Source: Allodiplogaster sudhausi
Lineage: Eukaryota; Nematoda; Chromadorea; Rhabditida; Diplogasteridae
Assembly (NCBI GenBank): GCA_945643635.1
Contig: CALZFC010000005.1
Span: forward strand, 9,514,501 to 9,578,500
Reading direction: 5' to 3'
Length of the DNA: 64,000 nucleotides
The translations under genes were made by a program, and so were the position numbers. Within the stretch, counting starts at the first letter, position 1, and each line of letters begins with the position of its first letter. The notes beneath the pieces were generated by a model, which was given only the letters and a program-made list of their open reading frames with translations, made no database searches and had not been told where the DNA came from. Shown piece after piece: positions 12,807 through 24,296 of the stretch.

Positions 12807-15800
12807 TCATTTTCTCTTTAGATCGGCAACGATCTCGTGAACCTCCCTTCCGCTTGTTTCTGGAAGATATCGGAAGAGAAAGCAAACAGCGAAGAAAGCG
12901 GGAAGGGTTAAGAGGATGAGGAAGCAGAAGGAACCAAGTACGTTGTACAGCGGCAGCACTGAGAAGGTCGCGACGATTATCACCAGCTGAAAAGGAGAGT
13001 TGTATAGGAATGAAAGAGCGAGAGAAAGTGAGAGGGAGAGGGAGTTATGAAGAGCGAGAGAGACATGGAGGGAAGAAATTAAGAGAGAAGAGTTAATGAT
13101 AACTTACCGCATTGATACTGTATCCCGCAGACTGCATGAGACAACGGTACTTGTGAGGCGAGAGCTCAGCGCCGATGAACCAAACGATTCCACCCACGCC
13201 GAGGCTGTGAATGAATCAGGGGATTCATCTGTCTACCTCCCCGTCCTTCTCTTAATTCCTCCCTCTTCTGAACCTCTCCCCATTCCACTCCCTCCGCCAT
13301 ACCCATAAGTGAATCCGAAGAGAAGCAGAGAAACGACGCCGCCCCACTTCCACCAGTCGCCAGCTCCGCACTCGCGGAGTTCGTCGAAGAGAACAAAGAA
13401 CACCAAAGTGGCGGCATTCGCTGCCGAACATGGCAGGAATATCTTGCGGCGTCCCGCCCTGGAGAAGCCGTCAAATGTACGGTATGAACGGAAATGAAAT
13501 AATGGACGAAAAACCTGTCAATGATCTGCCCTCCGAGGACGGTGCCGACAAAGTAGCAGCAGGCCATGGCAGTCGTCGACCACTTCGCCAGCCCCTCGGG
13601 CACTGCGATGTCCTTCATGAACTGCGTCGAGTTGTAGATCACCGCCCAGAAGGCCACGCAGTTCTTAAGCAGTCAGCGAGGCCTAGTAAAGTAGGAACAG
13701 AGAATGAAGAAGATATTGATAAGAGATGGAGGGAATGAGAAGGCTTAAGAAAGGATATGGATACCACACTGTTAAAACACCGCCGTGGCAGCTTATCAGA
13801 GAGCTTAGAGTGGAGGACAGAGAAAGATGAGAGATGGAACGGGTGGAGGCACCTGGAGAGCAGCGACATTCAATAGAAGAGCACGCCGCAGGTACGGCTC
13901 ACGAACCAGGTCGGCCACGGACGAACACGAGGAGATCACCTCGCGATCGGCCTCCATCTCCTGGAGAGAGAGAGAGAGAGAGAAAGCGGGAGAGAGAGAG
14001 AGAGCGGGGGAGAGAGAGCAGGAGAGAGGGAAGTGAGGCATCAGAGAAAGAGCAATATTGAGTGTATCTAGACAGATGGACTAAAAGACGAAAAAGAGGG
14101 AAGAAGAAGAGAGAATACAGGCTTACAATTTCCGTCTCTTTGAGAACCGCAGCGACATCGGTTTCCGTACCCTGCAACGAGAATACTTGATCCGTAACGT
14201 CGCTGTAAATCGGGTGCACCTGGAAGAATCGAACGGATGCGCCGGCCAAAGTAGGGTTTCTGCGATGGACGAGGAGGAACTTTGGCGTTTCAGGAACGAA
14301 GAAGATGACTACGACCGAAAGAAGGCCTGCAAATGGAGGGAAGAGCTGCTATCATTCAAGTAACCTCGAATTGACAAGGAGGCATGTTGACAGCGAGGAG
14401 GGCGGGCAGATTGTCGCCGAAGAGCTCGTCCGTTCCCAGCATTGTGCCCACGATTGTCATGGCGGCGAAGACAATCTCGGAGAGGTACGAGATCGCGCCT
14501 CTTTGCGACGTTGGCGGGCATTCCTCAATACAATTTGTTTAGATTGTTTATTTGACTAAACTATGGAGTGGCGGAGAGGACAGGCTGTATAAAAATCTCT
14601 CCTCCTTCACTCCCGTCTAGACTTTCTCTCTTCTCTCTTTCTCTCTCTCTCTCCAACCTGCAGATACAGGATGTTGGCTTGGAATGAGACTGCGGTGCAG
14701 ATCGACGCGATTAATCTGCCTGCAAAGCATAGTTGGGCTTTGTAATTAATGGTACTTTTGATAATTCCTCCTCCATCTCGACTTCGACATCATAATCACA
14801 ATGATGACGTAAGACGAAAGAACAAACCTATCAAGAGGACAATCGGCTGGAACTGCCAGACCCCCACGAACTGAAGCACCGCTGCCAGCAAACCAATCGA
14901 GTTCGCCGCTATCAAACCATCTGAAAGCAAACTCTAAGCACATAATTTAAACGATATTGTTAATCTTTCTTTTTCAAAGTTTTCGATATCATTAAGACAG
15001 CCTATCTGTAAGGCTCGAGCACGGCGCAATACAGTGCTGTACTAGGAAATTTTTGATTTTTAAAATAGCTGAAAACTAGATCATTTGTACTACTCGACAT
15101 GCTCTTTAAAACTGTACAGTTTTGAATTCGAAAAAAAAATTCTGTTCGAGTTAGCTGTGTGTTCACATGCCTATAAATCAGTTATTTCTCAATATTTTTG
15201 AAATATCTTTTTTGTAATCTATAGATCTTTAAATCCTCTTTAAAAAAGCTGTTGGTGACATTTTCGTGAAAAAACTTTAAAGCTGCAAAAATCGCAAAAA
15301 CAAATTTTTAAAGATGGTTTTTCGGGGTTTTCAGGCCGAAAAGCCTCCGCGGGGTAGGTAAGCTGTTCATAGTCAGAAAGCCCATTAAATTTGCTACAAA
15401 GCTAGCCAACTTAAAAAAAAAATCGAAGGGTATGTATTTTGGGTATTTGCACTTAGGCAATCACACTCAACCTCCAACCTTCCACGCAAGAGGTCCGGGT
15501 TCGATGCCCGGTCGGAGCAAATTTTTGCAATGTTTTGGAAACTAGCAAAAAAACATATTTTCGATCTAAATTAATGTCTTTTCATCTCATAGCTCCATAA
15601 TATTGCTCAAACTTCGGATTTTTTATTTTGTTTTCACCAACTGAAAATTTCTTTATAGTGTGCTAAGTCGACATAAGAATGTCTATTCCAACAAAACCTT
15701 TACAACGACTAAGTAATGTCGCGGAATTATAGAATGTCTACAGGAATGCTCTTTTTATATAGAATTATAGAATGCCCTTATTCGAGCAGAATTCTTTCGA

Positions 15801-17735
15801 GTTGACTGACGCAAGAGCGGACTCTTTCGACTTCTCATTCTCTTTCTCTCTATATATCTCCGCCCCGATTATGACTCAACAAGCAGCTTTTTGCCGGCGA
15901 CTTGCCATAAGTTGGGAGTCGCAGCTCCCCTAAATCTTCCTGACTTTCCCCTCCTTGTTCATCCACAACGACCACCGCTTCGGACCCAACGCCCTTCCCT
16001 GACGTCTCTCTCTCTCTCTCTCTCTCTCTCGTCCTGTCGAATCACGCTTGCTCGATAAACTTCTTTCTTGGTATGTCTTGTCGCTCGTTCCCTTGTCTCT
16101 CTTCTTCGTAGCTGTTTTTCCCAGAAAACAAGCATGGAAGAGGAGATGACCAAGACACTCCGCTCTTGCGTCAGTCAACTCGAAAGAATTCTGCTCGAAT
16201 AAGGACATTCTATAATTCTATATAAAAAGAGCATTCCTGTAGACATTCTATAATTCCGCGACATTACTTAGTCGTTGTAAAGGTTTTGTTGGAATAGACA
16301 TACTTATGTCGACTTAGCACACTATAACGAAATTTTCAGTTGGTGAAAACAAAATAAAAAATCCGAAGTTTGAGCAATATTATGGAGCTATGAGATGAAA
16401 AGACATTAATTTAGATCGAAAATATGTTTTTTTGCTAGTTTCCAAAACATTGCAAAAATTTGATCCGACCGGGCATCGAACCCGGACCTCTTGCGTGGAA
16501 GGTTGGAGGTTGAGTGTGATTGCCTAAGTGCAAATACCCAAAATACATACAATTCGATTTTTTTTAAATTGGCTAGCTTTGTAGCAAATTTAATGGGCTT
16601 TCTGTTTATGAACAGCTTACCTACCCCGCGGAGGCTTTTCGGCCTGAAAACCCCGAAAAACCATCTTTAAAAATTTGTTTTTGCGATTTTTGCAGCTTTA
16701 AAGTTTTTTCACGAAAATGTCACCAACAGCTTTTTTAAAGAGGATTTAAAGATCTATAGATTGCAAAAAAGATATTTCAAAAATATTGAGAAATACTGAT
16801 TTATAGGCATGTGAATTTTAGAACAAAAATACAGCTAACTCGAACAGAAATTTTTTTTCAAATTCAAAACTATACAGTTTTGAAGAGCATGTCGAGTAGT
16901 ACAAATGATCTAGTTTTCAGCAATTTTAAAAATCAAAAATTTCCTAGTACAGGGTGCAGATCGAGCCTTACAGATAGGCTGTCTTAAAAACATGAGAAAC
17001 AAGAGACGAACATTTCCTGCCGATTCTATCGTTGAATAGAGGAGACAGCCAGATTCCGAGAAAGTAGCCCACGAACCAAATGTTCTCAAAATGGTTTTAA
17101 AATCTCCGTCTCCTTTGAATTCTTACACTCTCTTCGTTTCTCTTATTCTCTCATTGTCAGTCTGTTCTCTCACTCTCTACCTTTTATCCTACTAACACAG
17201 CCGATTCCCAACCTGGATGAGATCCCAGAAGATGTCGATCGATGTACTATCCAAATTTCGATCAAAAGATTCATTTAGATAGACCTTCAATCAGATCATG
17301 TTTTGCTAATCATCTAGTAAAATAAGATGTGAATCAAAAGGTATCTAAGTGTATGTCTACATATATTCTATAACTCCGTTTGTTATAATAGATGAAAAAA
17401 GAAAGTGAATAGGGGAGTGGTTTTCTCGCTATCAATCATATGATGCCGTTTGCACTCTATAATTGTGCTCGGTTTCGGTTTCGATTAAACGAATACTATC
17501 CGAAATAATTTTTGGAATATCGAAATAACCGTTCTCTCAAAATCGGATAAACCGAAACCCCATTTTTGAAATTATAACTATACCTAGACAAAGCTTTCCA
17601 CACCTTGAATGCAGTGACGGGAGTGTTGAGATAGGAGGAGGAGAAGCCGTACTGCCAGTTACAGGAGAAGGCAATGACTGTGCAGATAATGTAGAGCCAG
17701 AGATGCTGGCGAGAGCACTGCCCTCGAGAAGACAT
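12807..17735 (-). CDS. MFS sugar porter (GLUT-like), 489 aa
   Basis: Major-facilitator sugar transporter of the plasma membrane. Twelve phase-consistent exons, 5' to 3' on the minus strand: 17604-17735, 17213-17284, 17012-17084, 14828-14920, 14658-14719, 14376-14523, 14127-14326, 13853-13960, 13515-13663, 13303-13458, 13108-13204 and 12807-12986 (TGA). Visible sugar-porter signatures are the first helix ending QYGFSSSYLNTP, the loop 2-3 motif FNDRIGRKYG, the ECPPTSQRG segment after helix 4, VPETPKFLL after helix 6, GGQIIDR (loop 8-9), and the C-terminal LPETSGREVHEI corresponding to the PETKGR box. Length matches GLUT-type proteins. ATG at 17735 gives a short cytosolic N-terminus directly before helix 1. 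Intron 3 holds a 2 kb foldback element without disturbing the reading frame. Substrate cannot be read from sequence. Confidence 0.93.
15446..15519 (+). repeat. tRNA-like segment in left arm of foldback element
   Basis: Contains a perfect T-arm: CCGGG, loop TTCGATG, CCCGG, which includes a good RNA polymerase III B box (GGTTCGATGCC). Upstream GCACTTAGGCAATCACACTC is only weakly like a D-arm/A box, and the 5' end does not pair with TCGGAGC at the 3' end, so no complete acceptor stem forms. I read it as a tRNA-derived relic, not a working tRNA gene. Confidence 0.55.
16462..16535 (-). repeat. tRNA-like segment in right arm of foldback element
   Basis: Reverse-complement copy of the left-arm segment with the same T-arm and B box. 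It differs by at least one base in the presumed acceptor strand (GATCCGACC on the plus strand where the left arm predicts GCTCCGACC). Confidence 0.55.
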
Positions 17736-19124
17736 CTCACACTCTCCAGTGCAAGCCTAGTCTACGCATTAGCATCATCTAATAATATATGCTCACACTT
17801 AATTGTAGAAACTCCATTACCTTAAACTTAACGTCCATTTTTAACTATTCGTGAACGGAAAAATTGAACCGATAAACGAGATTGAAACGTAGTGCGACCT
17901 TGCATTCATGATAGATGTGCATGTGACAATGGTCAAACTTTGAATTATCAGTCAAGACTAAAATGTTGTTGTAAAGAAAGAAGCGGGGGCTGACGCATGT
18001 GAGCAATTATCTTCTTTTTTTAAATAAAGAATACGTACCTCAAGATGCGCTGTACCGAACGTTGCTCATGAATTAGTTGGTGTTGCTGAAAGGACAGATC
18101 TTTCTCTATATGTAATGTATTGATAGAGGGTTTGCTTTCAATTAAAAGCACAACAAGAAGCGCACTAGACAGGCCTTTCCTTAGCAACCAACCATCGACA
18201 AGAAACGAAAATATCTTATATTAATTTACAATTAGATGTAATATATAATATTGGAGACATTAGGCAAACAAGAACAACGAAGAATAAGTAAGTTAGCTTG
18301 TAAGATTTTTTCCTCGACAGAGAGCAAACGCTACATGAGGATTTGGTAATTTGATGGGCATCATCGAAGTATAACATTTAGTGCGTGATGGGCAGAATAA
18401 AAGAAAGAGAACAACGAGAACACTTTTCATGCTGCTCTACGATAGGCAGTCGAATTTATGATCAAAGGAGAATAGGAGGGGATCAATTTATCACTCAACA
18501 CATTGAACACGACCATAGGGAATGAAATAGAATGACATGGAGAGAGTTTGAGAAAATGGAGAGAGAGATATAGAAAAATGAAAATGATGAGATAGATTCG
18601 AGGCGACCAGCTTTTTACCAAGGTTAAGAACTGTGCACTTTTAGTGCTTCATGCATGCATGTATAGGAGAGGAAAGCATTTTGAACCATCAGTCGATTGA
18701 TGCTTTCCCTAATCAATACAAATAGAGCATTTGACAAGTGAAGGGTTGACAGAAACAAAAGTTAATGTGAGATCGTAAAATAATACATGAGAAAGGAGCA
18801 GAGATAGGAGAGCCCATTTTGAGGCCACCGCACGTGGCCTCAAAAACTAGAGATTCCTGAAGAAATGCTCAAAGAATTTGTTTCCAATTATCTATTGGAG
18901 TAAAAATCGTGTTGTTATCTAAAATAATAGAATGCGATTGCAACCACCATAAAAGCTTTGGGTGAAGAGAACATTTCTGTGACTTGGAGAGAATGTGATT
19001 GAAATATGCGGAGAAAGATAGAGAGAGAGAAGGTTTTAGTGCTGTGGACAGGAATGCATTGTCTCCTGGAAGAGTGGAACCACGTGGCAGTCATAGCTAG
19101 AATGGACACATGTGCAGTTGAATA
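17736..19124. other. Intergenic, no gene seen
   Basis: Upstream region of the minus-strand sugar transporter up to the terminal-repeat element. AT-rich, with no frame supported by splice sites or a family. The only structure I note is the hairpin at 18817-18845. Confidence 0.6.
18817..18845. repeat. Perfect 12-bp hairpin
   Basis: TTTTGAGGCCAC and GTGGCCTCAAAA pair perfectly around a five-base CGCAC loop. It ends in an A-run on the plus strand and a T-run on the minus strand. Function unknown. Confidence 0.8.
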
Positions 19125-19225
19125 CTCAGTAAATGAAAAAAGGCTTATTGACAGGATTGCGCAAGGCTTATTAAAAGGCCTGCCAATAAGCCTTTTTCAC
19201 GACGCTGAAAGGCTGATTAACAGGA
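19125..19225 (+). repeat. Left terminal iterated repeat
   Basis: At least three copies of the AGGCTnATTnAcAGGATT core, at about 19140, 19165 and 19208. The middle copy is part of a local palindrome (AATAAGCCTTTTT), so one extra unit is inverted. Confidence 0.75.
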
Positions 19226-19866
19226 TTCTTTTTGTGAAATGCACCATGCACTGTCTTTAATTTCTCAGGGCTGCATATTTCATTGCGGTTGAAGCGCATT
19301 AATAAAACTGTCTTTATGTGTGGCTTACAAACGTTAAAAGTGTAAGAAATATTACAATAACGGTCTAAAAAGTATAGGTTAGTCACTCAGTAATACACTT
19401 AGTACATGGAAGGACAGCTTAGTAGGCATCGACATGAGCAAATATTGTTTGAATGCGAGAAAAAAGGAAAAAAAATTATGGATTCCCTAGAATAGAACGG
19501 CAAAACAGAACAAGAAAAAAATGGGAAGGGGCGACCTATAGAAAAAAACTAAGACATAAAACAGATCCACGTGCAAGGAGTGGCCTTGTTACATAACCGT
19601 ATGCTATAAGTGCCTCTATGATGAGAGGCGTGTGACAATCAGGGACAAGGTGAGAGCGAGAGAGAAGCGAGGAAAAGAGAAAAAGAGAGAAGAAAAGAAA
19701 GACCATGACCGGCAACGAAGTTTATATGACAAAACAGGGACGCACAATCAATGCATGAGAGAAGGGACACAAAAACTGTACGGCAAGGGAGGGAGAGGGT
19801 GGGAATGGACATGGGAGGGGGCATGAGAGGACCCTTGTTAGGGTCATTGATGGCACCCTCTCAGGG

Positions 19867-20362
19867 TCAGGAGGCAGCAAAGAGATCGATGATGGCTGCG
19901 ACGGAGAGGGGGACGGCCTTGCCTGGCTGGCCACCACCACTTCCACTCCGATCGCTTCGTTCCCAGCCATCGATCCGCGACTTCAGCAGCTCCAGCTTCG
20001 AGCGGAGTTCCGTGTGTCGCTGGCACATCTGGCATTACCAATATAGTTTTTAATAAGTATTTTAATTAATTAAAAAGAATTAATTGTTTCAAATACATAT
20101 TTGAACTAAACGTAATGAATTTATGGGTTTTAGGATTTGTAACAGACCTGGAGAAAAGAGAGGGAGGGAGGGAAGGGAAGGGGTCAACGAACCAAGCCCG
20201 CAGAGATCGAAGAGTCCCGTGACTGCGAGGTCGAAGTTGGCTTCTCGCAGTTCTTTCATAACCGAGTCGCGAGAAAGAGTCACTGAAGCCGACGCGGCGG
20301 GCAACCAAAGGGCCTGTCAGGACATCAGGCATCATCAGAGAGAGGAGAGAGCACGGTCTGGA

Positions 20363-20405
<43 letters not shown>

Positions 20406-21683
20406 GAGAGGGGGGAGTAAGTAATGGATAATGGCATCTACCGAAAGTGTTTGGAGTAGAATCTAACGAGACATTGATATAACATAGACCAAAAGCAGCA
20501 AGAAATATCCAACCGCATCGTAGTTGTTCTCCTGAAGCAGATCAGCCATTCTAGCGTGGAGGGAGGAGAGGCTGAGGAGATCGTCAGGCAAACCATCAAG
20601 GGAAGCACACTCCGCCAGGGCATCTCAAAAGGTAAGACATTGCAAATTTTCAACACTGCGGAGGAAAAATCGGAATACAAGATGAAACCAAATAAAAAGA
20701 AAAAATATATATAGCCCGCACGTTTACCTTCCTGATGACAATGAGGAGGCTGCTCGTACTGCGCGATGCGGTCGCGTTGCGGACCTCTAGCAAGGCAGCG
20801 CAGCACGAACCTAGTAAACAAAGAATATTTGTTTGCTGAATAAAATACTATTAAAGTTCGCGAACTAGCAAAATTATTTTGTAAGAAGGTTGTGGTTCAC
20901 GACTAAGATACGGTATAAAGTATACAGTAACCCTGTGAAGTAAATAAAACTTCACTAACAAATATATAAAAAAAACTTCTTTCGAATGCTTCCGCAATAG
21001 ATGAGCAGGAGGAGTGCTCGACCGGTGAATCGCCGGCGAAGACTCCGCTCAGAGAGTTCCATCAGGCTGAAGAAAGCTAGTTGATTATAAAAAAAAAACA
21101 AGTTTCTCGCTTTCAACAAGCCTACTTAAATACACCAAAAACCCTCTAGTTTCTCAAAAAAAGCTTTTCTTTTTCTTTCTTCTTTTTTAAATAAACCCTT
21201 CCCCTTTTCAACAGGAAAGCTAACGAAAGTAGTAACGGCTTCAGTAACAAAGCGGGTACACCGGTCACAAAATCTTTAGAGTTCCACCAGCTGTTGCATA
21301 AATAAAGAAAAGCAGCTACATATCCTCATACTTCTAATTCAACTTGAATCACCTATGTATAAACACAATATATAATTACGACAAATAAAAACATTCTCTC
21401 AACCTTGAATTCTTGATCGAGCAGCCCGCATGTGCGATCGAGACCGCGCTTCTTGCATACGCGCTCCATCACCTCAATCAAGCGAGTTTCGCTGGCCATA
21501 TAGCTTATTCTTCTTTTCGAAGAAAATGGGTATCAGAAACAGAAAATGGAAACAAGTTAGCTAAAACAAAAAGAGCAAAACCTTATTGTTATCATTCGCA
21601 TGAATGTCGCTAGGTGCGACACCAATCAGAGTCGCACTTCGCGTACCGCAGTCACTAGATTCTGTTGACGACCTTACTTCATT
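19867..21683 (-). CDS. Unresolved multi-exon coding fragments inside the 3.2 kb element
   Basis: Several minus-strand segments have clear coding character (GC-rich third positions, good splice sites), but I cannot join them into one gene. Phase-consistent run: about 20728-20817, 20514-20623 and 20193-20313. Other segments are 21582-21683, 21404-21499 (begins ATG GCC) and a terminal segment 19867-20028 ending TGA, whose frame does not match the preceding phase. The 20193-20313 segment has MKELREANFDLAVTGLFDLC, which resembles the FDxAIxExFDxCG region of nematode UDP-glucuronosyltransferases, but nothing else supports a complete UGT. The last segment looks like a short coiled coil (RSKLELLKSRIDGWERSD) with a glycine/serine stretch. 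It could be two genes, one gene with exons I have missed, or a decaying captured copy. I do not recognise the product. Confidence 0.45.
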
Positions 21684-22127
21684 CTGAAAGGAATAACACT
21701 GGCAACTGTTAAAATAATCATCATATACTAGCGAAAAGAACGACGAGAAGGTTCTAGTTGCGTCATGGCAAGTACGAGAACGGCAGGGTCAGCACCATCC
21801 TCTTGAATCCGACAAAAAAAGAGAAATGTTCGAATAAATATGTAATAGAAAAAAACATTTTCTAATAAAAGGGATAAAAGCAGGAAAACCTCAAAGGGAA
21901 CGCGAATTGCCAAACGTGCGAGATTTTCTTGGCTCACTTGTTGGCAGCAACAACATCAAACTACAAGTAAGATCGGCGACACAGCGTACTTCCTGATAAA
22001 AGAAGCTTCTTCATTATAGTATGTCTATAGGCGCCAAATAAAAAAGACAAGTAAAGAGAAACACGAATATACATAAAATGAAGAGAATCCACATAGCCAG
22101 CTTTCCAAATTTCGAAATCTTGTTAAT

Positions 22128-22320
22128 TAGACTTGCAGAATCCTGTTAATAAGCCTTGCACCCGAAATTCCTGTCAATAAGACTTTCGCCCCGTGAAATC
22201 CTGTTAATGAGCCTTTGCATGTGCACAATTCCATCAATCAGCCTTTTTTCTTGCACAATCCTTTTAATCAGCCTTTTTTGTCGAACAATCCTTTTAATCA
22301 GCCTTTTTTCATTTACTGAG
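22128..22320 (-). repeat. Right terminal iterated repeat, about seven units
   Basis: Read on the minus strand, AGGCTGATTAAAAGGATTG and six diverging copies follow one another. The first four have a 30-base period and the inner three are 23-28 bases. Units near the tip are most alike and inner ones degrade, as in subterminal arrays of transposons. Confidence 0.8.
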
Positions 22321-23388
22321 TAATTAAGAAAATTATTTAGAAATCCAGAGTAAAGTCTAACGGAAGAACAGAAAGGGAGTTTTAGGGGCCGAATACTTTA
22401 AGGGCAGAAGAATCAAAACAAGGAGTGAGTGCGAAAAAAGAGAAATACAGAATTATCAATTGATAAATCGACTCCCATTTTGAACACCTCTCTCATCCAC
22501 AAGCGCACTGCTAATCGGTTTTTAGCTTAGAGAAGCCTTCCACACAGCCGTGGACATTGTGAGTTTTATCGAAACTATAAAAAAGATGTAATAAACGATC
22601 TCTCCTGTTGAACTCACTCCACGAGGTCATCCTCTAGTCTCAATGGAGAGATTTCATAGCCACTTATACATTTACTTTCATGAAAACAAATGCCTTGTTA
22701 TGTACGTATGTATGTAGAAGGCAATGAACATGAAGAGAGAACATCAAACATGAATTCAAAGTCACGAACACTCTCTCCATAGCCAATTGACAGATGACTG
22801 TGTTGTCCCCTACAAATTATGGAAGGGGCTTTTAATATGGAAATTGTTGCGAGCAAGCCTTTATTGTCCCTCAAACTTGGGTAATTAAACCGTTCATCTC
22901 AAACATAAAATCGAAATGAAGAGAAAAAAATGAATAATACGTGCTTGACTTCTCCTTTTAAAGCATGATAGAAAGCATTCCAGACATTCTGTCTTCCATC
23001 AGCATATCAAGGAAAGAAGAGGAGATGGTGATTCATCTAGACCTTTTCATATGTCTGGCAGAAGAGAATTGTGAAAAACAACTTATCTAGAATTCTTTTC
23101 CTTTACCAAAAATAGATGAAGCGGAGGAATAATTCATTAGTAGGATGGGAGAAATGAACTTCCTAGACTCGGCTCTTGCCGACAGAAATGTTTTCGGTGT
23201 CAAAAGAAGGGAAAATGTGGAGTTTATCGACAGAACTAGAGGTCAGGAAACGGAACAACTCTAGCGAAGTTGCAGAGTGTGTTATGGATTTAGAACTGCC
23301 GGAGACTGCAAAGAGAGAGAGAGAGAGAGAGATATTAGAGTGAGAAGGAGAGATATTGAGTGAGAGAGAGAGAAAGAGACGGAGTTAT
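22321..23388. other. Intergenic, no gene seen
   Basis: Between the terminal-repeat element and the orph gene's stop codon I find no supported exon. Short GA runs occur at about 23309-23333 and 23360-23373, just downstream of the orphan gene's stop codon. Confidence 0.6.
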
Positions 23389-24256
23389 TCAGAGTTCCAC
23401 TTTCCCGGAAACAATGGTAGCGGCCACTCCGTACTTGCGCTGAAGGAGTCTTAAGGAGACGTCAAGAATCAGTTGGAATGACCGGAGTGTCTGAAAAATA
23501 ACGAAAAAATGAACATCAAGACGATAAAATAATTATTGAATAAATAAATAAATATTATAATTCATATGCACAGCAGAAAAGTAACCTCTTGTTCAAAGTC
23601 TTTGGTGCTCTTTCGGGAAAGCTGACTGAACGCCAGGCATTCCCCAAACATCACAGTCATCAAGGCTATCTTATGCCTGTCCACAGTGAACCTCTTCAGA
23701 AGACGTTGCTGAACTCATGGTCAGAGCGATTTCGCATATAGCCAATAATTAAAATTGTAATTAAACATGAATTTTGGTCTGAAAGCAAGTTTGAAGAAGC
23801 CTCAGATCTACTTACGAGTTCATTAGGAACGAGCAGTGCAGACGTGGGGCGGAATCCGGCATTAGGTGGGAAGTCCTCCGAGTACACCTACATACTATAT
23901 GTTCCTCAATCTGTCATATTTCCAATACACTAATGTTTTCTTTGAAACGAGAAAAAGTGACTTTATGTTTAAGTAGAGAAATATGAACAAGTATTAAAGG
24001 GCTTGCCCTGATGACGCTGGCAGGATTGTACCAGTCACAGCCGACTCGCAGCTGCTTACGCAGTGACGTCATCCATGGTTGTGCATTGAGAAGAAGGCCG
24101 ATGGCAGGCAGAAAGGAGAAGGAGATCGGGGTTCGCTCATGGGAACCTTGACATGGAAGAAAGATCTTTTCATGTTTCAGCATCTAGGGCTCATCTGCAA
24201 TGACGCATCTCTACAGTTGAAATTTTTTTGTAGAGAGTGACAGAAAGAGAGCAAGG

Positions 24257-24296
<40 letters not shown>

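Larger units (their letters stand above)
14996..16983. mobile_element. 2 kb foldback element with TTAA target duplication
   Basis: Two arms of about 830 bases, 14996-about 15828 and about 16150-16983, are near-perfect reverse complements around a central loop of about 320 bases that includes a CT run. The element begins GACAGCCTATCTGTAAGGC and ends with its reverse complement, and is flanked on both sides by TTAA (14992-14995 and 16984-16987), as for piggyBac-type insertions. No transposase frame is visible, so it would be non-autonomous. It sits in intron 3 of the sugar transporter. Each arm has a tRNA-like segment. Confidence 0.85.
19125..22320. mobile_element. 3.2 kb terminal-inverted-repeat element with TA flanks
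   Basis: The element starts CTCAGTAAATGAAAAAAGGC at 19125 and ends with the exact reverse complement at 22320, with TA on each side (19123-19124, 22321-22322). Both ends are iterated copies of a unit of about 30 bases with core AGGCTnATTaAcAGGATT, pointing inward. No transposase is recognisable. Instead the interior carries minus-strand coding fragments with host-like codon use. It may be a non-autonomous element that captured a gene, or a gene flanked by inverted copies of a satellite-like repeat. Confidence 0.65.

Noticed and set aside
15446..15519. Functional tRNA gene
   Set aside because: The T-arm is perfect but the acceptor stem does not form and the D-arm is poor.
22128..22320. CRISPR-like array (regular repeats of about 30 bases)
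   Set aside because: There are no spacers between repeats, units diverge steadily, the genome is eukaryotic and no cas genes are present. It is a terminal tandem array.
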